7,012 nucleotides of DNA from Leptolyngbya sp. SIO4C5 (GCA_010671965.1 JAAHIC010000225.1:1-7012), one strand, 5' to 3'. Positions 1 to 6,665 are shown, numbered from the stretch's first letter. Made by a program: numbers and translations. Notes: generated by a model not told the origin, from the letters alone.

Positions 1-50
1 TCTAGAGACACTGGGGCGATCGCCATCAGCGGTCGCCCCAGTGTCTCTAG
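1..50. repeat. Terminal inverted repeat, probable fold-back chimera at left edge
   Basis: Positions 2-19 (CTAGAGACACTGGGGCGA) are the exact reverse complement of 33-50, with a 13-nt spacer at 20-32. Positions 33-50 fit the CHASE reading frame on the minus strand. Positions 2-32, read on the plus strand, also fit that protein, encoding RDTGAIAISG in the frame that follows GCT-AGA, which suits the family better than the ATADGDRPS read through the junction. This suggests that the sequence switches strand near position 32/33. There is no U-tract, so it is not a typical terminator. Confidence 0.75.
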
Positions 51-588
51 CCTGCCGTAGTGCCTGACGGCGAGTGGGGTCAGAGGCGAGATCGTAGCCT
101 AAAGCGGCCTCATTAGTCTGCCAGGGTTCCACAAACGTGACGGGTACATAGCTAGAACGGACGGCGGCTGTGACTAGAGAACCGCCTTGTGGCGGGCGCT
201 CCGTAATTTGGAAGCCGGTTCGTCCCGTTTGCACCTGCAGCCTTTGCTCATAGTCGGCGCGGTCTTTGTGCAGCACCAGCGGTGCCCATTCTAAGGCTTG
301 GATGCCGGGAAAAGTGGTGACCGCCCGCTGCACAAATTGCCTGAAGGCTAGCTGATCAACCTGATTGTCTGTCGCGGTATAGAGATCGCTGATAGAAAGC
401 AACAGTTCGTTGTAGCGGTTGACTGTCCGCTGTAAGGCAGTGGTGAGATTGTTGATTTGTTTTTGAAATTCAGCCTGACGGGAAAGTGACTCCCAGCGCC
501 CCACCCAGGCAGTGGCCGTCAGCGTCAGCGTCATCCCTAAGGCTAAAACTGCGCCCGCCGGCAAATAGCGAGATAAGCCAGAATTCAC
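1..588 (-). CDS. CHASE-domain membrane sensor protein, N-terminal part (partial)
   Basis: The minus-strand frame is open from a GTG at 588-586 to the window edge (196 codons, no stop). An in-frame TGA lies at 615-613 with no ATG, GTG or TTG between, so GTG is the only upstream start; an ATG at codon 19 would fall inside the membrane helix. Residues 9-30 form a hydrophobic helix, followed by a polar, helix-like stretch (31-75). From about residue 80 the protein resembles the extracytoplasmic CHASE ligand-binding domain: FRQFVQRAVTTFPGIQALEWAP (82-103, shown in parts: FPGI, LEW), ITERP (128-132), YVPVTFVEP (147-155) and LGYDLASDPTRRQALRQARDTG (LGYDL at 163-167, ARDTG at 180-184). CHASE domains precede cytoplasmic histidine kinase, diguanylate cyclase or adenylate cyclase modules; that output part is missing, so the enzyme type is unknown. 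The last codons (about 186-196, window positions 1-32) come from a probable fold-back artefact and should be disregarded. The gene is divergent from the ABC operon. Confidence 0.85.
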   Translation of the reverse strand, partial: MNSGLSRYLPAGAVLALGMTLTLTATAWVGRWESLSRQAEFQKQINNLTTALQRTVNRYNELLLSISDLYTATDNQVDQLAFRQFVQRAVTTFPGIQALEWAPLVLHKDRADYEQRLQVQTGRTGFQITERPPQGGSLVTAAVRSSYVPVTFVEPWQTNEAALGYDLASDPTRRQALRQARDTGATADGDRPSVSR

Positions 589-629
589 GGGATTTCGAGA
601 AAGTGGATCAGGTCAGTGAGCATAAACAA

Positions 630-658
630 ACAATACTGTAGGAGCTTTTCTTAGACAA
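630..658 (-). promoter_or_regulatory. Candidate sigma70-type promoter for the CHASE gene
   Basis: On the minus strand there is a TTGTCT -35-like box (658-653), a 17-nt spacer and a TATTGT -10-like box (635-630). Each box matches 4 of 6 consensus bases. Transcription would start near 623, leaving a leader of about 35 nt before the GTG at 588. No clear Shine-Dalgarno sequence precedes that start. The spacing is ideal, but the boxes are only moderate matches. Confidence 0.4.
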
Positions 659-687
659 AAACTAACCCGGTTTCAAAAGCAGAGAAT

Positions 688-717
688 CTTCCCGATTTCT
701 TCCCGACTTCTTCCCGT
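688..717. promoter_or_regulatory. Three 8-bp direct repeats at 11-bp pitch, response-regulator-like box
   Basis: CTTCCCG occurs at 688-694, 699-705 and 710-716. Written as 8-mers these are CTTCCCGA, CTTCCCGA and CTTCCCGT, separated by TTT and CTT. An 11-bp pitch places each copy on nearly the same helical face. This is the layout of sites bound head-to-tail by OmpR/PhoB-family regulators, including the cyanobacterial Pho box, which uses 8-bp repeats with 3-bp spacers but a different base sequence. The box lies 30 bp upstream of the candidate CHASE-gene -35 box and about 140 bp before the transporter start, so it could serve either gene. The identity of the regulator is unknown. Confidence 0.45.
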
Positions 718-802
718 TTTTTTGCCGCGATCGCCCCTAAGCTAACTGCAACCTGATAGGCAAAGCCCGTTATTTCTATCTCTAAACGGTAGCATTTTTT
801 AC

Positions 803-839
803 GTTTACTCAAAATAAATTCAGCCCCACGAGTTTACTC
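803..839 (+). repeat. Direct repeat GTTTACTC upstream of the transporter operon
   Basis: GTTTACTC appears exactly at 803-810 and 832-839, 29 bp apart, in the last 55 bp before the operon's first start codon. It may be a regulator site or chance in an AT-rich leader. I do not see a convincing -35/-10 pair for the operon itself; TAAATT at 815-820 is a weak -10 candidate without a good partner. The remainder of 718-802 holds a run of seven T (717-723), a HIP1 octamer (727-734) and nothing else I can support. Confidence 0.25.
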
Positions 840-857
840 TTCACTTAGGTTTTAGCC

Positions 858-2537
858 ATGATGAAACGCCGACATCTACTGAAAACCAGCGCGGGATTTG
901 CGGCTGGCATGACCTTAGTTAGCGGCTTGAAAGCCTGTAGCAGTAGCCCCTCTACTACTTCTGCCGCATCGGGTACAGCGGCAGACAAAGCGACAGATGC
1001 CAAGCTGACGGTAGTTCAGGGAGGTGGCTTTCCCAATAGCCTAGATCTGCACCGGGTCGGCACCAATCGCCCTGCCTATGGTGTCTCTTGGGCTATGTAC
1101 GATCGCCTGATGACCTTCGGCAAGAAAGAGCTGCCGGATGGCTCCGTTTCCTATGACTACACGGTGCTGGAGCCGGAGCTGGCGGAAAGCTGGGAGCTGG
1201 CTGAAGACGGCCTCTCTGTCACATTCACACTGCGCCCGGACGCGACTTTTCACGACGGCGCTCCGGTGACGGCTGCGGACGTGAAATGGTCTTTTGATCG
1301 AGCGGTTTCTATCGGCGGCTTTCCCACTTTTCAGATGAAGGCCGGGGCGCTGGAGAGTCCAGATCAGTTTGAGGCGGTAGACGATCGCACCTTCCGAGTG
1401 AAGTTTTTGCGGCCCGACAAGCTGACCATGATTGATCTGGCCGTCCCTATTCCCATCATTATCAATTCGGCATTGGTCAAACCCAATCTGACCGCAGACG
1501 ACCCCTGGGGAGCCGAGTGGCTTAACGCCAATGACGCTGGCAGCGGGGCCTATAAGCTGGGAGAGTTTAAGCCAAACGAGCGCATTACTCTAGTGCGGTT
1601 TGAGGCATGGAAGTCTGGGCCGCTGCCGCAGATTCAGGAAATCATTTGGCTGAATGTGCCGGAAGCGGGCAATCGGCGGGCGCTGCTGGAAAAGGGCGAT
1701 GTGGATATCAACTTTAACCTGTCGGAAAAAGATCAGAAGGAACTGGCCGAAATGGGCGATTTCAGCCTGATCTCAACGCCGGTAGAAAACTGTCTCTACT
1801 CCATCGATATGCACGCCAATCCCCAGCTCAAAGGCGCAGACAATCCCTTTGCTGATACCAAAGTGCGGCAGGCAGTGGCCTATGCCACTCCCTACGACGC
1901 CATTATGGAAACGGCGCTCTACGGGCAGGCGGTGCCAATGTACGGTGCCGGTGAGTTTGACCCCGACTCCGTAGAATGGCCCCAGCCAACTCCCTATAAA
2001 ACCGATCTAGAAAGGGCTAAAAAGCTCATGGCGGAGTCTGGCTATCCTGAGGGCTTTGAGACGACGATCGCGTTTGATATGGGCAATAAAGAATGGGCCG
2101 AACCGACCGTGGTTTTGATTCAGGAAGCGCTGGCCGAAATTGGCATTCAGGCCAATATTGAGAAAGTGCCGGGCGCAAATTTCCGCTCGGTGCTGGTGGA
2201 AAAGAGCCGCCCCATGATTATCAACAACTTTGGTGGCTGGCTCAACTATCCTGACTATTTCTTTTTCTATGCCTATCACGGCCAAGATGCCACCTTCAAC
2301 GGCAGTTCCTATCAAAATCCGGCAATGGACAAGCTGATTGAAACAGCCCTAGCCACCGAGCCGGGTGAACCAGCCTATGAGGAAAGCGTCAAAGGGTTTA
2401 TTGGCTTGGCCTGGGAGGAAATGCCCAGGGTACCGCTGGTGCAGCCAAAGCTGTCAGTAGCCATGCAGCCCAATATCAGCGGCTATCAGTACTGGTTCCA
2501 CCGGCAGCTTGACTTCCGCCAGTTGGAGAAAGCTTAG
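858..2537 (+). CDS. Peptide/nickel-type ABC transporter substrate-binding lipoprotein (SBP family 5)
   Basis: This is the periplasmic receptor of an Opp/Dpp-type importer, 559 aa, a usual length for family 5 binding proteins. The N-terminus carries KRRHLLK (3-9), close to the twin-arginine consensus S/T-RRxFLK, then a hydrophobic core and LKAC with Cys27 as the probable lipidation site, so it looks like a Tat-exported lipoprotein. The lysine at -2 is unusual for a lipobox. A Ser/Thr/Ala-rich linker (28-48) leads into the binding domain. The family signature runs over about 108-149, with LAESWEL, TFTLRPDATFHDG and TAADVKWSFDRA. The start is ATG 858 or the adjacent ATG 861, since an in-frame TAG sits at 846-848; a weak AGG (847-849) suits 858. 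It is the first gene of the operon, and its stop abuts the next ATG. The substrate cannot be told from sequence; peptides are the default, with nickel, glutathione or other small solutes possible. Confidence 0.93.
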   Translation: MMKRRHLLKTSAGFAAGMTLVSGLKACSSSPSTTSAASGTAADKATDAKLTVVQGGGFPNSLDLHRVGTNRPAYGVSWAMYDRLMTFGKKELPDGSVSYDYTVLEPELAESWELAEDGLSVTFTLRPDATFHDGAPVTAADVKWSFDRAVSIGGFPTFQMKAGALESPDQFEAVDDRTFRVKFLRPDKLTMIDLAVPIPIIINSALVKPNLTADDPWGAEWLNANDAGSGAYKLGEFKPNERITLVRFEAWKSGPLPQIQEIIWLNVPEAGNRRALLEKGDVDINFNLSEKDQKELAEMGDFSLISTPVENCLYSIDMHANPQLKGADNPFADTKVRQAVAYATPYDAIMETALYGQAVPMYGAGEFDPDSVEWPQPTPYKTDLERAKKLMAESGYPEGFETTIAFDMGNKEWAEPTVVLIQEALAEIGIQANIEKVPGANFRSVLVEKSRPMIINNFGGWLNYPDYFFFYAYHGQDATFNGSSYQNPAMDKLIETALATEPGEPAYEESVKGFIGLAWEEMPRVPLVQPKLSVAMQPNISGYQYWFHRQLDFRQLEKA

Positions 2538-3569
2538 ATGGCCCATCATTCTACAGCTAAAATAGCGGGCCGTCGCCTTTTGGGGGCGGTGCCCAGCGTG
2601 ATTGGGGTGGTGATTGTGACGTTTTTGCTGACGCGATCGCTGCCAGGAGATCCCGCCGCCTTTTTTGCCGGGCCAGCGGCGACGCCAGCGGCGATTGAGG
2701 AAGTGCGGATTAGCCTGGGTTTAGATAAGAGCCTACCGGAGCAGTTTTTGATCTACATTGGCGAACTGGTGCGGGGGGACTTAGGCGTTTCTCTGACAAC
2801 CGGGCAGACCGTAGTGTACGACCTGATGACGCGCCTGCCAGCCTCTCTAGAACTGACGCTGGCAGGCTTGGTTTTCGCGATCGCCCTGGCTATTCCCCTC
2901 GGCATCCTGGCCGCCACCCGGCCTAACTCCTGGCTGGATCACGGTGTCCGGCTGCTGGCGACGGCGGGGGTGTCGCTGCCCACATTCTTCACGGGGCTGT
3001 TTTTGGTATACGTGCTGTATTACCAGCTAGGCGTTGTTCCGGCTCCCCTGGGGCGGTTAGACCTGCTCTATAGCGCCCCCCCTCAGATTACCGGGCTGTA
3101 TCTGATTGATAGCCTGCTGACCGGCAATTTAGCGCTCTTTCGCGTGGCGGCGGCCCAGCTCTTTTTGCCCGCTGTCACCCTGGGACTTTTTGCCCTAGCC
3201 CCCCTGACCAGAGTGACGCGGGCCTCAATGCTGGCAATTCTCTCTAGCGACTTCATCCGCACCGCCCGCTCTAACGGCCTGCCGCCCCGGCAGATTTTGT
3301 TGGGCTATGCCTTTCGCAATGCCATGCTGCCCGTCGTTACCACGCTGGGGGTAGTCTTTTCCTTTCTTTTGGGGGCCAACATCCTGGTGGAGAAAGTGTT
3401 TGCCTGGCCGGGAATTGGCTCCTATGCCGTAGAGGCCCTAGTCGCCTCTGACTATGCGCCGATTCAGGGCTTTATTTTAACGATGGCGCTGCTCTATGTC
3501 GTCCTAAATTTGCTGATTGATTTGCTCTATGTCGTGATTGATCCCAGAGCGGGAATGAGGGCCGGATGA
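2538..3569 (+). CDS. dppB: ABC transporter permease, DppB/OppB family
   Basis: This is one of the two membrane subunits forming the translocation channel. Its 343 aa are typical of the family. The N-terminal helix (about 13-32) is followed by the DppB hallmark LTRSLPGDPA (31-40), a periplasmic stretch with GLDKSLPEQF (61-70) and RGDLGVSL (79-86), then five further hydrophobic segments (about 104-126, 139-163, 207-229, 262-284 and 308-334). The cytoplasmic EAA-type coupling loop that contacts the ATPases lies at about 239-271 (FIRTARSNGL then LRNA-like FRNAMLPVV). The C-terminus has the conserved YVVIDPR (331-337). ATG 2538 follows the upstream TAG with no gap, and GGAG at 2525-2528 is a good ribosome-binding site inside the preceding gene. 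This implies translational coupling. The gene overlaps the next one by 4 nt. Confidence 0.95.
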   Translation: MAHHSTAKIAGRRLLGAVPSVIGVVIVTFLLTRSLPGDPAAFFAGPAATPAAIEEVRISLGLDKSLPEQFLIYIGELVRGDLGVSLTTGQTVVYDLMTRLPASLELTLAGLVFAIALAIPLGILAATRPNSWLDHGVRLLATAGVSLPTFFTGLFLVYVLYYQLGVVPAPLGRLDLLYSAPPQITGLYLIDSLLTGNLALFRVAAAQLFLPAVTLGLFALAPLTRVTRASMLAILSSDFIRTARSNGLPPRQILLGYAFRNAMLPVVTTLGVVFSFLLGANILVEKVFAWPGIGSYAVEALVASDYAPIQGFILTMALLYVVLNLLIDLLYVVIDPRAGMRAG

Positions 3570-4411
3570 CGACTACCTTGCAGCATACGCGCTACGTGAT
3601 CCGCCAAAATCCGATTACCTTTGTCGCTTTTGCCCTGTTTGCCGGGCTGGTGCTGTTGGCTGTCTTGGGCCGAGCGATCGCCCCTTATGAGCCGCTGGCA
3701 ACCAACTCGGCGATCGCCCTGCAGCCTCCCTCCTTAGCCCACTGGTTTGGCACCGACCAGCTAGGGCGAGACGTGCTTAGCCGGGTGATAGTTGCCACAC
3801 AGCTAGATTTGGGTATTGCCGTGGTGGCGGTAGCCCTGTCGTTCGTTGTGGGCAGCGTCTTGGGGACCTGCGCCGGCTATTTTGGCGGCTGGTGCGATCG
3901 CCTAATTTCTCGCCTAATCGACACGCTGATGGCCTTTCCCCTATTTGTGCTGGCAATGGGACTGGTTGCGGCTTTGGGCAATACCGTCACCAACATTATT
4001 TACGCCACCGCCATTATCAACTTGCCGCTGTATACGCGGGTAATTCGCTCAGAGGTGCTGGTGCGCCGCGAAGCCGGATATGTTGAAGCGGCGCGGCTGA
4101 CAGGTAATCGCGACTGGCAGATTATGGCCCAGCATTTATTCCCCAACGTGCTGCCGGTGATGATGGTGCACGTATCGTTGAATATGGGCTGGGCCATTTT
4201 GAACGCAGCGGGCCTGTCCTTCATCGGCTTGGGGGTACAGCCGCCCACCCCAGAGTGGGGAATTATGGTGGCCGAAGGGGCGACCTACATTGTCTCCGGT
4301 GAATGGTGGCTGGCGCTGTTTCCGGGGGCGGTGCTGATGCTGGCGGTGTTCTGCTTCAACCTGCTGGGCGATGGCCTGCGTGATTTAATCGACCCCCGCA
4401 TGAGGACCTGA
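3566..4411 (+). CDS. dppC: ABC transporter permease, DppC/OppC family
   Basis: This is the second channel-forming permease, 281 aa, normal for DppC. A first membrane helix (about 18-36) leads to APYEP (39-43) and the family motif HWFGTDQLGRDVLSRV (59-74). Further helices lie at about 80-105, 117-138, 140-158, 197-222 and 248-268. The EAA coupling loop is YVEAARLTG through HLFPNVLP (172-197). It is followed by LSFIGLGVQPPTPEWG (217-232) and the C-terminal GDGLRDLIDPR (268-278). Translation starts within the ATGA overlap with dppB (ATG 3566, stop TGA 3567-3569), with GAGG at 3557-3560 as ribosome-binding site. The gene probably heterodimerises with DppB. Two HIP1 octamers fall in frame as A-I-A (3674, 3710) and one as C-D-R (3894). 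Confidence 0.95.
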   Translation: MTTTLQHTRYVIRQNPITFVAFALFAGLVLLAVLGRAIAPYEPLATNSAIALQPPSLAHWFGTDQLGRDVLSRVIVATQLDLGIAVVAVALSFVVGSVLGTCAGYFGGWCDRLISRLIDTLMAFPLFVLAMGLVAALGNTVTNIIYATAIINLPLYTRVIRSEVLVRREAGYVEAARLTGNRDWQIMAQHLFPNVLPVMMVHVSLNMGWAILNAAGLSFIGLGVQPPTPEWGIMVAEGATYIVSGEWWLALFPGAVLMLAVFCFNLLGDGLRDLIDPRMRT

Positions 4412-4415
4412 CGCC

Positions 4416-5444
4416 ATGACCCTGCCTCAACCTGCCGATGTCTTAACTCGCCCACATCCCGGTGCTGCGCCGCTGCTGGCAGTCGATGATCTGGCGGTGG
4501 AATTTCAGACCCGCTCCGGCGTTGTCAAAGCGCTGGAAGCCGTCACCTTTACTGTGCAGCCGGGGGAAACCGTCGGCATTGTAGGGGAAAGCGGCTCTGG
4601 TAAGTCAGTGACGGCCTTCACTCTGATGGGCGTCCTCGACCGGGCCGGACAGATCACCGCCGGACGGGCGCTATTTCAGTCTGACCAAGGGGCGGTTGAC
4701 CTGCTGAAAGAGTCGGAATCAACCCTGCGACAGCTCCGGGGTAAGGAGCTATCGATGATCTTTCAAAATCCTCGCCTAGCGCTCAATCCCATCCGCAAAG
4801 TTGGTAAGCAAATTACCGACGTGCTGCGCTGCCACACGGATCTTGGCAAAAGCGAGCTGCAAGCTAGAGCCATCGATCTCCTCACTAGCGTTCGTATTCC
4901 CGCTCCGCAGCAGCGCTATGACGCCTATCCCTACGAGCTATCGGGGGGGCTGTGCCAGCGGATTATGATTGCGCTGGCCCTGGCCTGCTCGCCCAAGCTG
5001 CTGATTGCCGATGAACCTACGACGGGCTTAGATGTCACCACTCAGGCCACGGTGATGAACCTCATTAAGGAGCTGACCCGGCAGCGGCAGATGGCGACAA
5101 TTTTAATTACTCACGATTTAGCCCTGGCCTCAGAATACTGCGATCGCGTGGTGGTCATGCACGCCGGACACGTCGTCGAATCGGCCCCCACTGCCGACCT
5201 GTTTCGCCATCCCCGCCATCCCTACACCGCCAAGCTGATTGCCGCTACCCCAGAGCCGCACAAGTCCCTAGCTGACCTGACGCCCATCGGCGGTAAGCTG
5301 CCCGACCTGAAAGCGGCTCAGATACCTGTTTGTCGGTTTAGCCAGCGCTGCGATCGCTATGAAGCAAGCTTTTGCAATCAGGCGCCGCTGGCCCGCGAGT
5401 TTCTGACCGCAGAGCATCAGGTAGCCTGCTGGAAGCCACTGTAG
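4416..5444 (+). CDS. dppD: ABC transporter ATP-binding protein, DppD/OppD family
   Basis: This is a cytoplasmic ATPase subunit of 342 aa. Walker A is GESGSGKS (57-64), the Q-loop glutamine is in [10 protein letters not shown] (Q117), the ABC signature is LSGGLCQR (175-182), Walker B is LLIADEP (195-201, catalytic E200), the D-loop is GLD (204-206) and the switch histidine is H233, so all catalytic motifs are intact. The Opp/Dpp-specific C-terminal extension contains HPYT (268-271) and four cysteines, C306, C312, C320 and C338. These match the pattern reported to hold a [4Fe-4S] cluster in DppD-type subunits. GAGGA at 4402-4406 gives a good ribosome-binding site 9 nt before the ATG, 4 nt after the dppC stop. 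The protein pairs with the next ATPase to form the motor. Confidence 0.95.
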   Translation: MTLPQPADVLTRPHPGAAPLLAVDDLAVEFQTRSGVVKALEAVTFTVQPGETVGIVGESGSGKSVTAFTLMGVLDRAGQITAGRALFQSDQGAVDLLKESESTLRQLRGKELSMIFQNPRLALNPIRKVGKQITDVLRCHTDLGKSELQARAIDLLTSVRIPAPQQRYDAYPYELSGGLCQRIMIALALACSPKLLIADEPTTGLDVTTQATVMNLIKELTRQRQMATILITHDLALASEYCDRVVVMHAGHVVESAPTADLFRHPRHPYTAKLIAATPEPHKSLADLTPIGGKLPDLKAAQIPVCRFSQRCDRYEASFCNQAPLAREFLTAEHQVACWKPL

Positions 5445-5464
5445 TACTGGTATTAGCTAAATTC

Positions 5465-6469
5465 ATGACTGCCTCAACTCATGCCCCCGTCATCCCTGAC
5501 ACGCTGCTGCAGGTACGCGACCTCTGCAGGTTCTTTTCAGTGGGCCAAAATGCTCAGCTTCATGCCGTTGATCAGGTTTCATTTGCAATTTATCCAGGGG
5601 AAAGTGTCGGATTAGTGGGTGAATCCGGCTGCGGCAAATCCACGCTGATTCGTCTGATCACGCGGCTGCTGGATCCAACGGCTGGCGAAATTTGGTTTGA
5701 AGCGACCGAACTCAGCGCGATCGCCGCTCGCCAGTTTCCCCGCCACCCTGCGCGCAAAGCGGTGCAGCTAGTTTTTCAAGATGCCAGCGACAGCCTCAAT
5801 CCCCGCTTTACCGCCTACGACACGATTACCGAGCCGATTAAGCGTCTAGACAGTTTTCATAGCAAAGAGCAGCTACAGACCCGCGCGGCTGAGCTGGCTG
5901 AACTGGTGGGGCTGCCGCCGGATTTACTCAGTCGGTTTCCCCATCAGCTTTCAGGCGGCCAAAAGGCGCGGGTCGGCATTGCACGAGCGATCGCGCTCAA
6001 TCCCAAGCTTTTGGTTTTAGATGAACCGACGTCGGCCTTAGACGTGTCGGTGCAGGCGGTGATCTTGCGGCTGCTGGCAGATTTGAAAACGCGGCTGGGC
6101 ATGAGCTATCTGTTTGTCTCTCACGATTTGAACGTGGTACGGCTGCTGTGCGATCGCGTTTTGGTTATGTATCTTGGCCAAATTGTGGAATCTGGCCCAG
6201 TAGATCAGGTGTTCAGTCAGCCCCGCCATCCCTACACGGAAGCCCTGATTTCAGCTATTCCCAGCTTTACGGCTAAGCCCCGTCCCATTGCCCTCTGCGG
6301 CGAACCCCGTAGCCCAATCAATCCCAGTGCGCAGGTGTGTCGCCTTTATGGCCGCTGCCCTAAGGGGGAGGAGCGCTGCCAGCAGGTGATGCCCAGCCTG
6401 ACTGAGATTGACCCTGCTCACCAGGTAGCCTGCCATTTTCCGGTCAACTCGCCCGCCCCGTTTGAGTGA
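5465..6469 (+). CDS. dppF: ABC transporter ATP-binding protein, DppF/OppF family
   Basis: This is the second ATPase, 334 aa from the ATG at 5465. The same frame is open to an ATG at 5372, but that would overlap dppD by 73 nt and add 31 residues with no family similarity; the 5465 start leaves a normal lead of about a dozen residues before the ABC domain (LLQVRDL, 14-20). Motifs are Walker A GESGCGKS (52-59), Q-loop Q105 in VFQDASDSLNP, signature LSGGQKAR (162-169), Walker B LLVLDEP (182-188) and switch H220. The C-terminal extension has RHPYT (254-258) and cysteines C292, C298, C305 and C323, again a probable Fe-S ligand set. The 20-nt gap after dppD has no clear Shine-Dalgarno sequence, unlike the other internal genes. 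It is the last gene of the operon. Confidence 0.94.
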   Translation: MTASTHAPVIPDTLLQVRDLCRFFSVGQNAQLHAVDQVSFAIYPGESVGLVGESGCGKSTLIRLITRLLDPTAGEIWFEATELSAIAARQFPRHPARKAVQLVFQDASDSLNPRFTAYDTITEPIKRLDSFHSKEQLQTRAAELAELVGLPPDLLSRFPHQLSGGQKARVGIARAIALNPKLLVLDEPTSALDVSVQAVILRLLADLKTRLGMSYLFVSHDLNVVRLLCDRVLVMYLGQIVESGPVDQVFSQPRHPYTEALISAIPSFTAKPRPIALCGEPRSPINPSAQVCRLYGRCPKGEERCQQVMPSLTEIDPAHQVACHFPVNSPAPFE

Positions 6470-6600
6470 GGCTGCCTATGTGCGCAGCAATCCAGGCTAC
6501 ACATAAATTGACTTTTCTAGGGTTAACGCTGGCGATATTAGTTAAACTCTGTGGGTGTTCTAGACTCCAATCAATAGCAAAAGCTTATAAAGCAAACAAT
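6470..6600. other. Intergenic region after the operon; no strong terminator seen
   Basis: No classical intrinsic terminator follows the dppF stop. Two weak inverted repeats are present, GCTGC/GCAGC (6471-6475 with 6484-6488) and TATGTG/CACATA (6477-6482 with 6500-6505). They are mutually exclusive and not followed by a T-run. Further on, TTAAC (6523-6527) and GTTAA (6541-6545) form a small inverted repeat of uncertain meaning. No gene is supported here. Confidence 0.4.
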
Positions 6601-6604
6601 ATTT

Positions 6605-6618
6605 GTCTATAAATAGAC
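6605..6618. promoter_or_regulatory. Perfect palindrome GTCTATAAATAGAC, operator-like
   Basis: This is a 14-bp perfect palindrome: GTCTAT (6605-6610), AA, ATAGAC (6613-6618). It ends 2 bp upstream of the TTGACA box of the candidate ndhF promoter. Its half-site recurs inverted in a second palindrome 41 bp downstream. It also contains TATAAA (6608-6613), which could alternatively be a -10 box, though no good -35 box lies upstream of it. Confidence 0.45.
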
Positions 6619-6620
6619 TG

Positions 6621-6651
6621 TTGACAATGATATTTTTATTGTTGTTAGACT
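6621..6651 (+). promoter_or_regulatory. Candidate promoter of ndhF
   Basis: A perfect -35 consensus TTGACA lies at 6621-6626. The best -10 is TAGACT at 6646-6651 (4 of 6), with a long 19-nt spacer. That would start transcription near 6658 and leave a leader of about 18 nt. The suboptimal spacer and the two flanking palindromes suit a regulated promoter. ACAAT (6624-6628) and ATTGT (6638-6642) form a further small inverted repeat between the boxes. Confidence 0.45.
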
Positions 6652-6659
6652 AATGTCTA
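6646..6659. promoter_or_regulatory. Second GTCTA palindrome TAGAC-TAAT-GTCTA overlapping the -10 region
   Basis: TAGAC (6646-6650) and GTCTA (6655-6659) are reverse complements around TAAT. The half-site is the same as in the palindrome at 6605-6618, but the two half-sites have the opposite relative orientation. Centres are 41 bp apart, close to four helical turns. Its position over the -10 box and probable transcription start would fit a repressor site. Confidence 0.4.
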
Positions 6660-6665
6660 TGATTT

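Noticed and set aside
1..50. Strong hairpin as a transcription terminator
   Set aside because: It has no T-run on either side, lies within an open coding frame, and the edge copy spells the neighbouring protein. A fold-back chimera explains it better.
688..717. Triple CTTCCCGA repeat as a CRISPR or mobile-element repeat
   Set aside because: Units are only 8 bp with 3-bp spacers and there are no flanking cas or transposase genes.
1041..2315. Minus-strand open frames within the binding-protein gene (1041-1253, 2007-2315)
   Set aside because: They lie antisense within a clearly coding gene and show no recognisable domain or start signal. They are shadow frames.
3892..4248. Alternative frames inside dppC (3892-4086 plus, 4000-4248 minus)
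   Set aside because: They overlap conserved permease coding sequence in other frames and have no protein-like features.
5372..5464. Longer start for dppF at ATG 5372
   Set aside because: It would overlap dppD by 73 nt and add 31 residues unlike any ATPase N-terminus. ATG 5465 gives the usual length.
5211..6237. 17-nt identical sequence shared by the two ATPase genes (5211-5227 and 6221-6237) as a recombination repeat
   Set aside because: It encodes the conserved family motif PRHPYT in the same frame in both paralogues, so homology and shared codon choice explain it.
6038..6436. Minus-strand open frames inside dppF (6038-6229, 6251-6436)
   Set aside because: They are antisense to the conserved ATPase sequence with no independent support.
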